DNA of 64,000 nt from Frateuria terrea (lineage in GTDB: Bacteria > Pseudomonadota > Gammaproteobacteria > Xanthomonadales > Rhodanobacteraceae). The DNA lies in assembly GCF_900115705.1 (NCBI RefSeq), contig NZ_FOXL01000008.1, positions 159,344 to 223,343 on the forward strand, in the 5' to 3' direction. Below the pieces are notes generated by a model that saw nothing but the letters and a program-made list of their open reading frames with translations, searched no databases and was not told the DNA's origin. Shown here piece after piece: positions 46,501 through 54,341 of this stretch. The translations under genes and the position numbers were made by a program. Within the stretch, counting starts at the first letter, position 1; every line of letters starts with the position of its first letter.

Positions 46501-47324
46501 CCCTCGGTGACATCGAGCTTCGCGCTTAGCAATCGCTCTTCGCTGAAGTGCTCATCTTGTTGCCGGTAGAAAAGGCTGCACACTAGATCCGGTGCGGTTA
46601 CTTCCACTTGCGCCGGAGCCGCGCCATCCGCACGGACAATGGTCTGCCCCAGTTGACTGAAGCACTCGCGCATGCGCTCTGGTTCGGCCTGCGCCGCCTG
46701 CATGAAGGCCTGGAACCCGTCAGGCGCATGCGTGCCCACCTGCACTACTGCCAAACCATTGCTATGGGTGAAATCGAACGTAGGGTAGCGTTCGGCTAAC
46801 TCTTCGATTAGACGGAAAACCCCAAAGCCGCGATCTCGCACCTGCGAGTCATGGAAAAGCACGACAGCACGGTCGCTCAATTTCGGCAACCATGTTTCGA
46901 AATCGTGCCGCACGGCCTCATAGGAATGAAGACCATCAATATGTAGCAGATCAATGCTGGCGTCAGCGAAATCAACTATCGCCTCGTCGAAGAAACAACG
47001 CTTCAAGTGCGAAAAGCTTCCATACAATGGGTCGTGATAGGCCTTCAGGCTAAGATAAACATCGTCTGCGTATTTTCGTGCATGCGCGTCGCCCTCCCAC
47101 GAATCAATCGCCGTGCAACGTGTCCCAATATTCAAGCGGAGGACCGCTTGACAGAAGGCCAGGTACGAATTACCGGAATCGGTACCCAGCTCAACCAAGC
47201 TCCGAGGGCGCAGCAAGTCGATCAGTAGATACGCAAATGGGATATGACCCGCCCATGCGAATGGGAACGAGAGCCGCGGCCGCAGAAAAGCGACCGGATG
47301 ATCGTCAAGACGAAAAGGTTTCAT
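43569..47324 (-). CDS. Methyltransferase-coiled-coil-GT2-GT2 multidomain protein
   Basis: A 1251-residue protein. Residues about 20-215 are a class I methyltransferase (SLVELGTDSGNSYLAF, CTAIDSWEGDAHARKY, IDLLHIDGLHSYEAV, VVLFHDSQVRD). A beta-rich region follows, then a coiled coil at about 435-500. The C-terminal half holds two GT2 domains: one from about 740 (LMSVLVPVYNTEEKWLRRC, ALLDHDDELHPLAL) and one from about 1000 (ISLIIPTRDGLKLLERCV, VNNDIEVISPDWLQEM). The layout recalls WsaE, a methylrhamnosyltransferase of Geobacillus S-layer glycans, and fits dTDP-rhamnose supply from rfbBACD. It may extend and then methyl-cap the O antigen. ATG 47324 lies four bases after the wzt stop. Confidence 0.87.
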   Translation of the reverse strand: MKPFRLDDHPVAFLRPRLSFPFAWAGHIPFAYLLIDLLRPRSLVELGTDSGNSYLAFCQAVLRLNIGTRCTAIDSWEGDAHARKYADDVYLSLKAYHDPLYGSFSHLKRCFFDEAIVDFADASIDLLHIDGLHSYEAVRHDFETWLPKLSDRAVVLFHDSQVRDRGFGVFRLIEELAERYPTFDFTHSNGLAVVQVGTHAPDGFQAFMQAAQAEPERMRECFSQLGQTIVRADGAAPAQVEVTAPDLVCSLFYRQQDEHFSEERLLSAKLDVTEGRRAIEFLLPPGIRPDYIRLDPGEAPGVFRVGAMSLAIEGGVAHDVPVADLHARLGFLHCDVCPPEKAGELRIVALERDPYVEIEIADLVGGLSPAGALVLRLELTIEVVLNEPATWEIAATQARALGEIRQAAAGQVALRTVGRSVERLNLSQREHARALDEQVAQVEAALQKRLRDIDQHLTDAVGRLTAIVEPLRKGQVRHETLLRTLLKRQDIFSRLRRRVARTEFQLMPIQQLEALDPSERRWQVTGADPIFACGSDNFPMAPGWYMISLDMEQHDGSPVQAILYPDYGPDVPPDTQGINMSFVKPGQSLHRGVVRFSHPLHGLRFDPAMSPCQLSVRRLVMRRVSKVTAALALVQAARTASRLPGRKGIGPRMLVGRLRELGLRGVLGALYRSYARPTGVANTYDAWLENYDRVTPQDVEQARTVCAAWEFQPLMSVLVPVYNTEEKWLRRCIESVQAQAYPNWELCIADDASPAPHVARILNEYAAKDGRIRLVRRPRNGHISATSNSALALASGEYVALLDHDDELHPLALFEVVKYLQSHRSWKLIYSDEDKIDQDGRRYDPYMKPDWNYDLLLSQNCISHLGIYQRQLLLDVGGFREGYEGSQDWDLALRCIERLAPTNIGHIPRVLYHWRAIPGSTAMAVDEKSYARKAGMKAIGEHLERIKVKAKLQEIVGRPGNFRVSYALPTQAPKISLIIPTRDGLKLLERCVNSILALTTYDNYEIIIVDNQSQDPATLQYLRDVVVNPKVKVIAYDQPFNYSALNNYAVRQTQGELVGLVNNDIEVISPDWLQEMAGHAMRPEIGAVGAMLYYPNDTIQHAGVVLGVHGVAAHAYCGKPRGYPGQMGRAALTQNMSAVTAACLLIRREVFEEVNGLDESLQVAFNDIDFCLRVKQRGYRNLWTPFAELYHHESATRGYEDSPEKQARFASEVESMLARWPFELAADPFYSCNLTLVGTPFELAFPPRMPM

Positions 47325-47328
47325 GGAA

Positions 47329-48654
47329 TCATTCACGGTCGAGGGTAATGCTGTACATGGGAAGACCAATGATGCCCGCCGGAGCTTGTGTTCCCTGAGA
47401 TTTAAATATCAAAGCCTCATGAACCCAGCTTTGGATGACATGGTCACTCTGGCTGCCATCCGCCACCCCAGCTGTGACAAAGTAATCTCCTGCTTGCAGG
47501 CGCGGCATATCAAAGTGAAAACGGGCGCGGAATGTTTCTCCAGCAGCGACCGAAAAGCCAGTGTCCAGATAACTGAGATAGGTGTTGTCACCAAACAAAA
47601 ACTGGCCGAGCCGGTCCTTCACATAAAATCCGACAATGACATTTTCTAACGGCTCATTGGCTTCGGCGGTAAGCTCCAATACCACGCTCTCGCCGCCGGT
47701 AACCCAACGCATCTGCTTATCATGTTCGTCGAGAATGGCCACATCGACCACGCGAGCCTTCAGCTCACCAAAACTTTCCGCATCGGGATGGAACGTCGAA
47801 ATTTCAATGTCATTACGAAGCAACGAGCGATCAATTAGCTCCTGCCGGCAATCTTTGCGTCGCAACTTGGCACGTTTCCCTGCTCCAACTGACTCGCGCC
47901 GTAATGCCCCTCCCTGACGCTCGGCCATGAAAGCTTCCAAGTACGCGTGAACTACTTCCTTGGCTGTACCGCACGCTTGTTGCCGTCCGTGATCCAACCA
48001 GACGGCGCGCTCGCATAGCCCGGTAACTGCTGAACTGTCGTGACTGACAAACAGCAGAGTGCCTCGCGTTTTAAATTCGCGCAGGTAGCGCATGCATTTT
48101 TGCGTAAAAAAGGCGTCACCTACCGCAAGCGCCTCATCAATGATAAGGATGTCAGCGTCGACATGCGCCATCACCGAAAAAGCTAACCTCATGGCCATGC
48201 CACTAGAATAGCTTTTAACCGGTTGTTCGATAAACTCACCGATATCGGCAAACGCCGCAATTTCATCAAAACGTTTGTCGATTTCGCTACGGGTCAGGCC
48301 AAGCACCGATCCGTTCAGGTAAACATTCTCTCTGCCAGTGAACTCTGGATTGAAGCCGGCACCGAGTTCCAGTAATGCGGCCACTCGTCCGCGCACTCGA
48401 ACGTCACCGGTCGACGGGGCCAAGGTTCCACAAATGATCTGCAACAAGGTCGATTTGCCCGAGCCGTTGCGTCCGACGATCCCTACGGTTTCGCCTCGCT
48501 GGATCGTAAAGTTAATGTCGCGCAGGGCTTCAAATTCGCGATACCACCGCTTGTTCCCGCCCAATATCATCTGCATCAATCGATGATGCGGTTTGTCGTA
48601 TATCGGGTAAATCTTGCCCATGCCACGCACTTCAATGACGATCTCAGAGGACAT
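47329..48654 (-). CDS. wzt: O-antigen ABC exporter ATP-binding protein with C-terminal glycan-binding domain
   Basis: A 441-residue protein. The N-terminal ATPase has Walker A (GIVGRNGSGKSTLLQII), the signature KSYSSGMAMRLAFSV and Walker B (ILIIDEALAVGD). A C-terminal domain of about 150 residues (from about 285) is a Wzt-type beta-sandwich that recognises the finished, often end-modified glycan. With Wzm it exports undecaprenyl-linked O antigen to the periplasm. ATG 48654 is used; it overlaps wzm by 11 bases. A TTG at 48660 is unlikely. Confidence 0.94.
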   Translation of the reverse strand: MSSEIVIEVRGMGKIYPIYDKPHHRLMQMILGGNKRWYREFEALRDINFTIQRGETVGIVGRNGSGKSTLLQIICGTLAPSTGDVRVRGRVAALLELGAGFNPEFTGRENVYLNGSVLGLTRSEIDKRFDEIAAFADIGEFIEQPVKSYSSGMAMRLAFSVMAHVDADILIIDEALAVGDAFFTQKCMRYLREFKTRGTLLFVSHDSSAVTGLCERAVWLDHGRQQACGTAKEVVHAYLEAFMAERQGGALRRESVGAGKRAKLRRKDCRQELIDRSLLRNDIEISTFHPDAESFGELKARVVDVAILDEHDKQMRWVTGGESVVLELTAEANEPLENVIVGFYVKDRLGQFLFGDNTYLSYLDTGFSVAAGETFRARFHFDMPRLQAGDYFVTAGVADGSQSDHVIQSWVHEALIFKSQGTQAPAGIIGLPMYSITLDRE

Positions 48655-49501
48655 CAGCAAATCCCCGTTGCGTCATTACGAACCAAGCATGCCCCAGCCA
48701 AGCCACCAGCAGACCAGTTACTGTCGCCAATGCAAGCGCCCCCCAGTTCGGCGCTTCGCCCATGAGCACCACAACGCGAGCCTCGTCGATAAAAAAGGTC
48801 AGCGGATTGAGATTGAACAGAGTTTGTAGGTTTTTGGGCAAAATACTGACCGGAATAATTGCCGAAGACAGGAAGAGCATGGCCGTCATGAATACCGGCA
48901 TCACTTGGCTGATATCGCGAAAATAAACACCCACAGACGCCAAAAACCAGCACATGCCCATCGTCAACAGCATTAGTGGAACTAAGATCAAAGGCAACAG
49001 AAGCAGGGTCAGATGCAACCGATGCTCCAGTGCCAACATGAGCAGCGCCAGAACAACCACGTTCATGAATGCGTGAAACAACGCCGAAAACATCATCGGC
49101 CAGGGCAATACATCGAGCGGAAATACTACCCGTTTGACGAAGTTCGGATTACCGACCACAAGGGTGGTGGCGCGCGACACGCATTCTGCAAAGAATCCGT
49201 GCACGATCAAGCCAGTGAACAATATCGCCGCGTACGAGTGATCCCCGCCAGCCTCGTGCGGCCAACGGCTCTTCATTATGGTGCCGAACGCAAAAGCGTA
49301 TATGCACAGCATCATAAACGGGCTTATGACGGACCACGCCAAGCCGAAACTCGCGCCACGGTAACGCCCTAATACTTCGCGCTTGCTCAACTCCCACACC
49401 AAAGATCCATTTCGAAGTAGCGAGGCGAACGGGCTCTCCCAACGGCGACGATCCTGCAATACCGTGGCGTCACTTCGTCCCTGTCGTGGCATCGGACTCA
49501 T
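48644..49501 (-). CDS. wzm: O-antigen ABC exporter permease
   Basis: A 285-residue ABC-2 type permease with six membrane segments: KREVLGRYRGASFGLAWSVISPF near the N-terminus, GNPNFVKRVVFPLDVLPW in the middle and a conserved NPLTFFIDEARVVVL near the C-terminus, all typical of Wzm/TagG proteins. The start ATG overlaps the metB stop (ATGA), linking an O-antigen exporter directly to a methionine gene. The long upstream extension of the frame is a shadow of metB. Confidence 0.94.
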   Translation of the reverse strand: MSPMPRQGRSDATVLQDRRRWESPFASLLRNGSLVWELSKREVLGRYRGASFGLAWSVISPFMMLCIYAFAFGTIMKSRWPHEAGGDHSYAAILFTGLIVHGFFAECVSRATTLVVGNPNFVKRVVFPLDVLPWPMMFSALFHAFMNVVVLALLMLALEHRLHLTLLLLPLILVPLMLLTMGMCWFLASVGVYFRDISQVMPVFMTAMLFLSSAIIPVSILPKNLQTLFNLNPLTFFIDEARVVVLMGEAPNWGALALATVTGLLVAWLGHAWFVMTQRGFADVL

Positions 49502-50661
49502 TGCAACGCAAACTCCAACTCTGCACGTAGATCCGCAATATCCTCCACGCCCACCGACAACCTCACGAGTCCGTCGCTGATGCCCAGCCGCTTGCGGTTG
49601 GCCGGCGGCACCGAGGCGTGGGTCATGATGGCCGGATGCTCGATCAGGCTTTCCACGCCGCCGAGGGACTCGGCCAACGCGAACAGCTCGCAGCGCTCCA
49701 GCATGCGGCGGGCCTTGCGCAGGCCGCCCTTGACCTCGATCGTCACAATGCCGCCGAAGCCGTGCATCTGCCGGCGCGCCAGCGCGTGTTGCGGATGGCT
49801 CTTCAGGCCCGGGTAGATCACCCGTTCGACCGCAGGATGCTTCTCCAGCCATTGGGCCAGTTCCAGTGCGCTCCGGCAATGCGCCTGCATGCGCAGGTGC
49901 AGGGTCTTCAAGCCGCGCATGGCAAGGAACGCGTCGAACGGGCCGGCGATGGCGCCCACGGAGTTCTGCAGGAAGGCCATCCGCTCGGCCAGCTCTTCGT
50001 TGCCAGCGACCACGATGCCGCCGACCATGTCCGAATGACCATTGAGGTACTTGGTGGCCGAGTGCAGCACCAGGTCCGCGCCGAATTCCAGTGGCCGCTG
50101 GACCATCGGTGAGCAAAAAGTGTTGTCCACCACCAGGATCAGGCCATGCTTCTTCGCAAAGGCGGCGACCTTGGCCAGGTCCACCAGCTTGAGCATCGGG
50201 TTGGTCGGCGTCTCGGCCCAGATCATGCGGGTATTGGGTTTGAGCGCGGCCTTCAGCGCTTTGGCGTCATTGAGGTCGATGAACTCGAAGTCCAGCCCGG
50301 CCGAGCGCCGGCGCACCCGCTCGAACAGTCGGTAGCTGCCGCCGTAAAGGTCATCCATCGCAATCACGTGGCTGCCTGAGTCGAGCAGGTCCAGCACCGT
50401 GGCCGCCGCCGCCAGGCCGGACGCGAAGGCAAACCCAGCCACGCCGCCCTCCAAATCTGCCACACAGTGCTCGTAGGCCATCCGCGTCGGGTTCTGCGTC
50501 CGCGAATACTCATAGCCCTTGTGTTTGCCGGGACTCTCCTGAACGTAGGTCGAGGTGGCGTAGATCGGCGTCATGATCGCGCCGGTGCTCGGGTCGGGAT
50601 GCTGGCCTGCGTGGATGGCGCGGGTTCCGAGCCCGAGGGAGGCGGCGTTCTTTTTGTTCAT
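49498..50661 (-). CDS. metB: Cystathionine gamma-synthase/lyase-type PLP enzyme
   Basis: A 387-residue trans-sulfuration enzyme. The PLP lysine lies in [63 protein letters not shown] and GGVESLIEHPAIMTHAS are family motifs. Synthase and lyase cannot be cleanly separated by motif alone. In Xanthomonas the equivalent gene is the second border of the lps locus, as here. ATG 50661 fits the family start (NKKNAASLGLGTRAIHAG). It is a possible MetJ target; I see no clear met-box pair in its upstream gap. Confidence 0.93.
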   Translation of the reverse strand: MNKKNAASLGLGTRAIHAGQHPDPSTGAIMTPIYATSTYVQESPGKHKGYEYSRTQNPTRMAYEHCVADLEGGVAGFAFASGLAAAATVLDLLDSGSHVIAMDDLYGGSYRLFERVRRRSAGLDFEFIDLNDAKALKAALKPNTRMIWAETPTNPMLKLVDLAKVAAFAKKHGLILVVDNTFCSPMVQRPLEFGADLVLHSATKYLNGHSDMVGGIVVAGNEELAERMAFLQNSVGAIAGPFDAFLAMRGLKTLHLRMQAHCRSALELAQWLEKHPAVERVIYPGLKSHPQHALARRQMHGFGGIVTIEVKGGLRKARRMLERCELFALAESLGGVESLIEHPAIMTHASVPPANRKRLGISDGLVRLSVGVEDIADLRAELEFALQ

Positions 50662-50807
50662 GGGGCAAAGGGCCGACAACAATGGGGCAGCTATCTTAAC
50701 CGCGAAGCCTGCTTTTGCCTTAATTCCGGCTATTTCCGCCGGCACCCGCGATCCCGCAAACCGCCCTGTCGATGGCACAATACGGGGTTTGGAAGACGGA
50801 CCGGATC

Positions 50808-51857
50808 ATGGATACCTTGCTCGTCACCGGCGGCGCCGGCTTCATCGGCGCCAACTTCGTGCTGCAGGCGGTCGCCGGCGGCCTGCGCGTGGTCAACCTG
50901 GACAAACTGACCTACGCCGGCAACCTCGACACCCTTGCCTCGCTCGAAGGCAGCGACCGGCACCTGTTCGTGCAGGGTGATATCGGCGATCGCGCCCTGG
51001 TCGCCCGGCTGCTGGCTGATCACCAGCCACGGGCAATCATCAACTTTGCCGCCGAATCCCATGTCGACCGCTCAATCGACGGCCCGGCCGCGTTCGTCGA
51101 AACCAACGTGGTCGGCACGCTCGGCCTGCTCGAATGCGCCCGCGACTACTGGCGCGGCCTGGATGGCGGCGCTCGCGGGGCGTTCCGTTTCCTGCACGTA
51201 TCCACGGACGAGGTGTACGGCTCGCTGGGCGCCGAGGGCAAATTCACCGAAACCACGCCGTACGCGCCCAACTCGCCCTACTCCGCTTCCAAGGCGGCCT
51301 CCGATCACCTGGTGCGCGCGTTCCACCACACCTACGGCTTGCCCACGCTCACTACCAACTGCTCGAACAACTACGGGCCCTACCAGTTCCCGGAGAAGCT
51401 GATCCCGCTGGTGATCCAGAAGGCCCTGGCCGGAGAGCCCCTGCCGGTCTATGGCGATGGCAGGAACGTGCGTGACTGGCTTTACGTGGGCGACCACTGC
51501 AGCGCGATCCGCCGGGTGCTCGACGCCGGGCGCATCGGTGAAACCTACAACGTGGGCGGCAATGCCGAGCGCGAGAACCTCACGGTGGTCAAGACCATCT
51601 GCGCGCTACTCGATGCCCGCCGGCCGCTGGCCGACGGCCGCCCGCGCGAGTCGCTGATCACCTTCGTCAAGGACCGCCCCGGCCACGACCGCCGCTACGC
51701 GATCGATGCGGGCAAGCTGCAGCACGAGCTCGGCTGGACGCCCACGCAAACCTTCGAAAGCGGTATGGCACACACGGTCGACTGGTACCTGGCGCACCAG
51801 CTTTGGGTGCAGCGGGTGCTGGACGGCAGCTACCGCATGGAACGACTGGGCTCGTAG
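50808..51857 (+). CDS. rfbB: dTDP-glucose 4,6-dehydratase
   Basis: A 349-residue SDR enzyme, second step of dTDP-L-rhamnose synthesis. NAD motif [16 protein letters not shown]; catalytic region [12 protein letters not shown] and [33 protein letters not shown] is diagnostic. ATG 50808 is chosen for the family start. It is divergent from metB and heads rfbBACD. Confidence 0.97.
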   Translation: MDTLLVTGGAGFIGANFVLQAVAGGLRVVNLDKLTYAGNLDTLASLEGSDRHLFVQGDIGDRALVARLLADHQPRAIINFAAESHVDRSIDGPAAFVETNVVGTLGLLECARDYWRGLDGGARGAFRFLHVSTDEVYGSLGAEGKFTETTPYAPNSPYSASKAASDHLVRAFHHTYGLPTLTTNCSNNYGPYQFPEKLIPLVIQKALAGEPLPVYGDGRNVRDWLYVGDHCSAIRRVLDAGRIGETYNVGGNAERENLTVVKTICALLDARRPLADGRPRESLITFVKDRPGHDRRYAIDAGKLQHELGWTPTQTFESGMAHTVDWYLAHQLWVQRVLDGSYRMERLGS

Positions 51858-51868
51858 GGAGACGACAC

Positions 51869-52756
51869 ATGAGCGCACGCAAGGGCATCATCCTGGCCGG
51901 CGGTTCCGGCACGCGGCTGTATCCGATCACCCAGGGCATCAGCAAGCAGCTGCTGCCGGTGTACGACAAGCCGATGATCTATTACCCGCTGGCGATGCTG
52001 ATGCTGGCCGGCATCCGCGAAGTGCTGGTGATCAATACCCCGCACGAGCAGGCACTGTTCCAGCGGCTGTTGGGCGACGGATCGCAGTGGGGCATGGACA
52101 TCCGGTACGCGGTACAGCCCTCGCCGGATGGTCTGGCGCAGGCGTTCCTGATCGGTCGCGAGTTCCTCGGCGGCGCGCCCAGTTGCCTGGTGCTGGGCGA
52201 CAACATCTTCTACGGCGTGGGCCTAACCGAACGCCTGCAGCGCGCCGCCGCGCGCGAACAGGGCGCCACCGTATTCGGCTATTGGGTGCGCGATCCCGAG
52301 CGCTATGGCGTGGCTGAATTCGACGCCGACGGCCGCGTGGTCGGGCTGGAGGAAAAGCCGGCCAGCCCGAAATCGAACTACGCCGTCACCGGCCTGTATT
52401 TCTACGACGAACGCGCCTGCGACTACGCCGCCTCGCTCAGCCCCTCGCCGCGTGGCGAGCTGGAAATCACCGACTTGAACCGCTGCTACCTGACCGGTGG
52501 CAACCTGCATCTGGAGCAGTTGGGCCGTGGCTACGCCTGGCTGGACACCGGCACGCACGAATCGCTGATGGAAGCGGGCAACTTCATCCAGACCATCGAG
52601 CACCGCCAGGGTTTGAAGGTGTGCTGCCCGGAGGAGATCGCCTTCCAGAAGGCCTGGATCGACGCCGAACAATTGCTGCGCCTGGCCGAGCCCCTGGCCA
52701 AGACCGGTTATGGCCAGTACCTCAAGAACCTGATCAACCAGGGCCTCGTGCGATGA
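51869..52756 (+). CDS. rfbA: Glucose-1-phosphate thymidylyltransferase
   Basis: A 295-residue nucleotidyltransferase, first step of dTDP-L-rhamnose synthesis. [22 protein letters not shown] is the nucleotide-binding signature; [19 protein letters not shown] and [13 protein letters not shown] are typical. GGGAGACGAC precedes the ATG, 11 bases after rfbB. The stop overlaps rfbC by four bases. Confidence 0.98.
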   Translation: MSARKGIILAGGSGTRLYPITQGISKQLLPVYDKPMIYYPLAMLMLAGIREVLVINTPHEQALFQRLLGDGSQWGMDIRYAVQPSPDGLAQAFLIGREFLGGAPSCLVLGDNIFYGVGLTERLQRAAAREQGATVFGYWVRDPERYGVAEFDADGRVVGLEEKPASPKSNYAVTGLYFYDERACDYAASLSPSPRGELEITDLNRCYLTGGNLHLEQLGRGYAWLDTGTHESLMEAGNFIQTIEHRQGLKVCCPEEIAFQKAWIDAEQLLRLAEPLAKTGYGQYLKNLINQGLVR

Positions 52757-53310
52757 AGATCCTCCAGACCGCCCTGCCCGGCGTGGTGGTGATCGAACCG
52801 CAGGTATTCGGCGATGCCCGCGGCTTCTTCTACGAAAGCTACAACGAGGCCAAATACCGCGAGGCGGGCATCGAAAGACGCTTCGTGCAGTCGAACGTCT
52901 CGCGCTCGGCCAGGGGCGTGCTGCGCGGCCTGCACTACCAGTGGCCCAATCCGCAGGGCAAGCTGGTCAGCGTGCTGGAGGGTGAGGTCTACGACGTGGC
53001 AGTGGACATCCGCCGCGGTTCGCCCACTTTCGGCCGCTGGGCCGGCGCCATGCTCACCGCCGACAACCATCGTCACTTCTGGATTCCCGAAGGCTTCGCC
53101 CACGGCTTTTGCGTACTCTCCGAGTTCGCCACTTTCACCTACCAGTGCACCGCGCTCTACGACCGCGAGGGCGACGCCAGCCTCCGCTGGAACGACGCGG
53201 ACATCGGCATCGACTGGCCGGTCAGCGCGCCGCTGCTGTCTGACAAGGACACCCGCGCGCCGTTCCTGAAGGACGTTCCCGCCGAGCGCCTGCCCGTCTA
53301 CGCCCCATGA
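52753..53310 (+). CDS. rfbC: dTDP-4-dehydrorhamnose 3,5-epimerase
   Basis: A 185-residue cupin-fold epimerase, third step of dTDP-L-rhamnose synthesis. Catalytic His/Lys regions are visible in [17 protein letters not shown] and the product-pocket Tyr region in [30 protein letters not shown] is near the N-terminus. Four-base overlaps on both sides show tight coupling with rfbA and rfbD. Confidence 0.98.
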   Translation: MKILQTALPGVVVIEPQVFGDARGFFYESYNEAKYREAGIERRFVQSNVSRSARGVLRGLHYQWPNPQGKLVSVLEGEVYDVAVDIRRGSPTFGRWAGAMLTADNHRHFWIPEGFAHGFCVLSEFATFTYQCTALYDREGDASLRWNDADIGIDWPVSAPLLSDKDTRAPFLKDVPAERLPVYAP

Positions 53311-54227
53311 AGATCCTGCTGCTGGGCGCCAACGGCCAGCTCGGCCGCAGCTTCGTCGAGGATGGCGGACTGGCCGCGCGCGGGAAACTCGCGGTGGCCA
53401 CGCGCAACGGTTCGCTGTGGAATGGCGGGCGCGCCGAGGTGGCCGATCTTGCCCGGCCGGGCCTGGACCGGCTGCTCGGCCAGCTGGCACCCGACGTGAT
53501 CGTCAACACCGCTGCCTACACCGCGGTCGACCGCGCCGAGCAGGAAGAAGCCCTGGCTGCCCGCGTCAACGGCGAAGCGGTCGGCGAGCTGGGCGCCTGG
53601 GCTGCGGCACATGGCGCACTGGTAGTGCACTACTCGACCGATTACGTGTTCGACGGCAGCGCGACCGCTCCCTACCCTGTCGACGCACCCACCGGTCCGC
53701 TGGGTGCCTACGGCCGCAGCAAACTCGCCGGCGAGGAAGCGTTGCGCGCCAGCGGGGCCGACCACCTGATCCTGCGCACCGCGTGGGTCTACGCCCCGCA
53801 CGGCCACAACTTCCTGCGCACCATGCTGCGCCTGGGCGCCGAGCGCGAGGAACTGCGTGTGGTTGCCGACCAGTACGGTGCGCCCACCTCCACCGCGTTG
53901 ATCGTGCGCGCCAGCCTGGCGCTGCTGGACCGCTGGTGCGATGCCGACGCCACCGAACGCAGGCAGCTGCAAGGCATCCATCACGTGGTGGCCAGCGGCT
54001 ACACCAGCTGGCACGGCTTCGCCAGCGCGATCTTCGACGAGGCGCATGCCCGGTGCCTTATCGGGCGCATCCCGAAGGTCACGCCGATCACGACCGCCGA
54101 GTTTCCGACGCCGGCACGACGCCCGGCCTGGTCGGTGCTGGACAACGCCGGCCTCAGGCACCACGGCATCGACCTGCCCGACTGGTCCGTCGGCTTGCGC
54201 GAAACCATGGATCGACTGGCCGGCTGA
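53307..54227 (+). CDS. rfbD: dTDP-4-dehydrorhamnose reductase
   Basis: A 306-residue SDR reductase, last step of dTDP-L-rhamnose synthesis. ILLLGANGQLGRSFVED binds the cofactor; NTAAYTAVDRAEQEE, HYSTDYVFDGS and YGRSKLAGEEALRAS give the active site. It overlaps rfbC by four bases and ends the rfbBACD operon. The TIR gene begins 114 bases later on the same strand. Confidence 0.98.
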   Translation: MKILLLGANGQLGRSFVEDGGLAARGKLAVATRNGSLWNGGRAEVADLARPGLDRLLGQLAPDVIVNTAAYTAVDRAEQEEALAARVNGEAVGELGAWAAAHGALVVHYSTDYVFDGSATAPYPVDAPTGPLGAYGRSKLAGEEALRASGADHLILRTAWVYAPHGHNFLRTMLRLGAEREELRVVADQYGAPTSTALIVRASLALLDRWCDADATERRQLQGIHHVVASGYTSWHGFASAIFDEAHARCLIGRIPKVTPITTAEFPTPARRPAWSVLDNAGLRHHGIDLPDWSVGLRETMDRLAG

Positions 54228-54341
54228 CGCGCCACGGCTGCCACGCCCGCTTCGTCGGCCCGTGAGGCATCCATCACGACCGGGATGCTAGGTTCCGGCG
54301 CACCGCCAGCGAATCGGGCGACTCGATCCGGGGTCGTCGTC

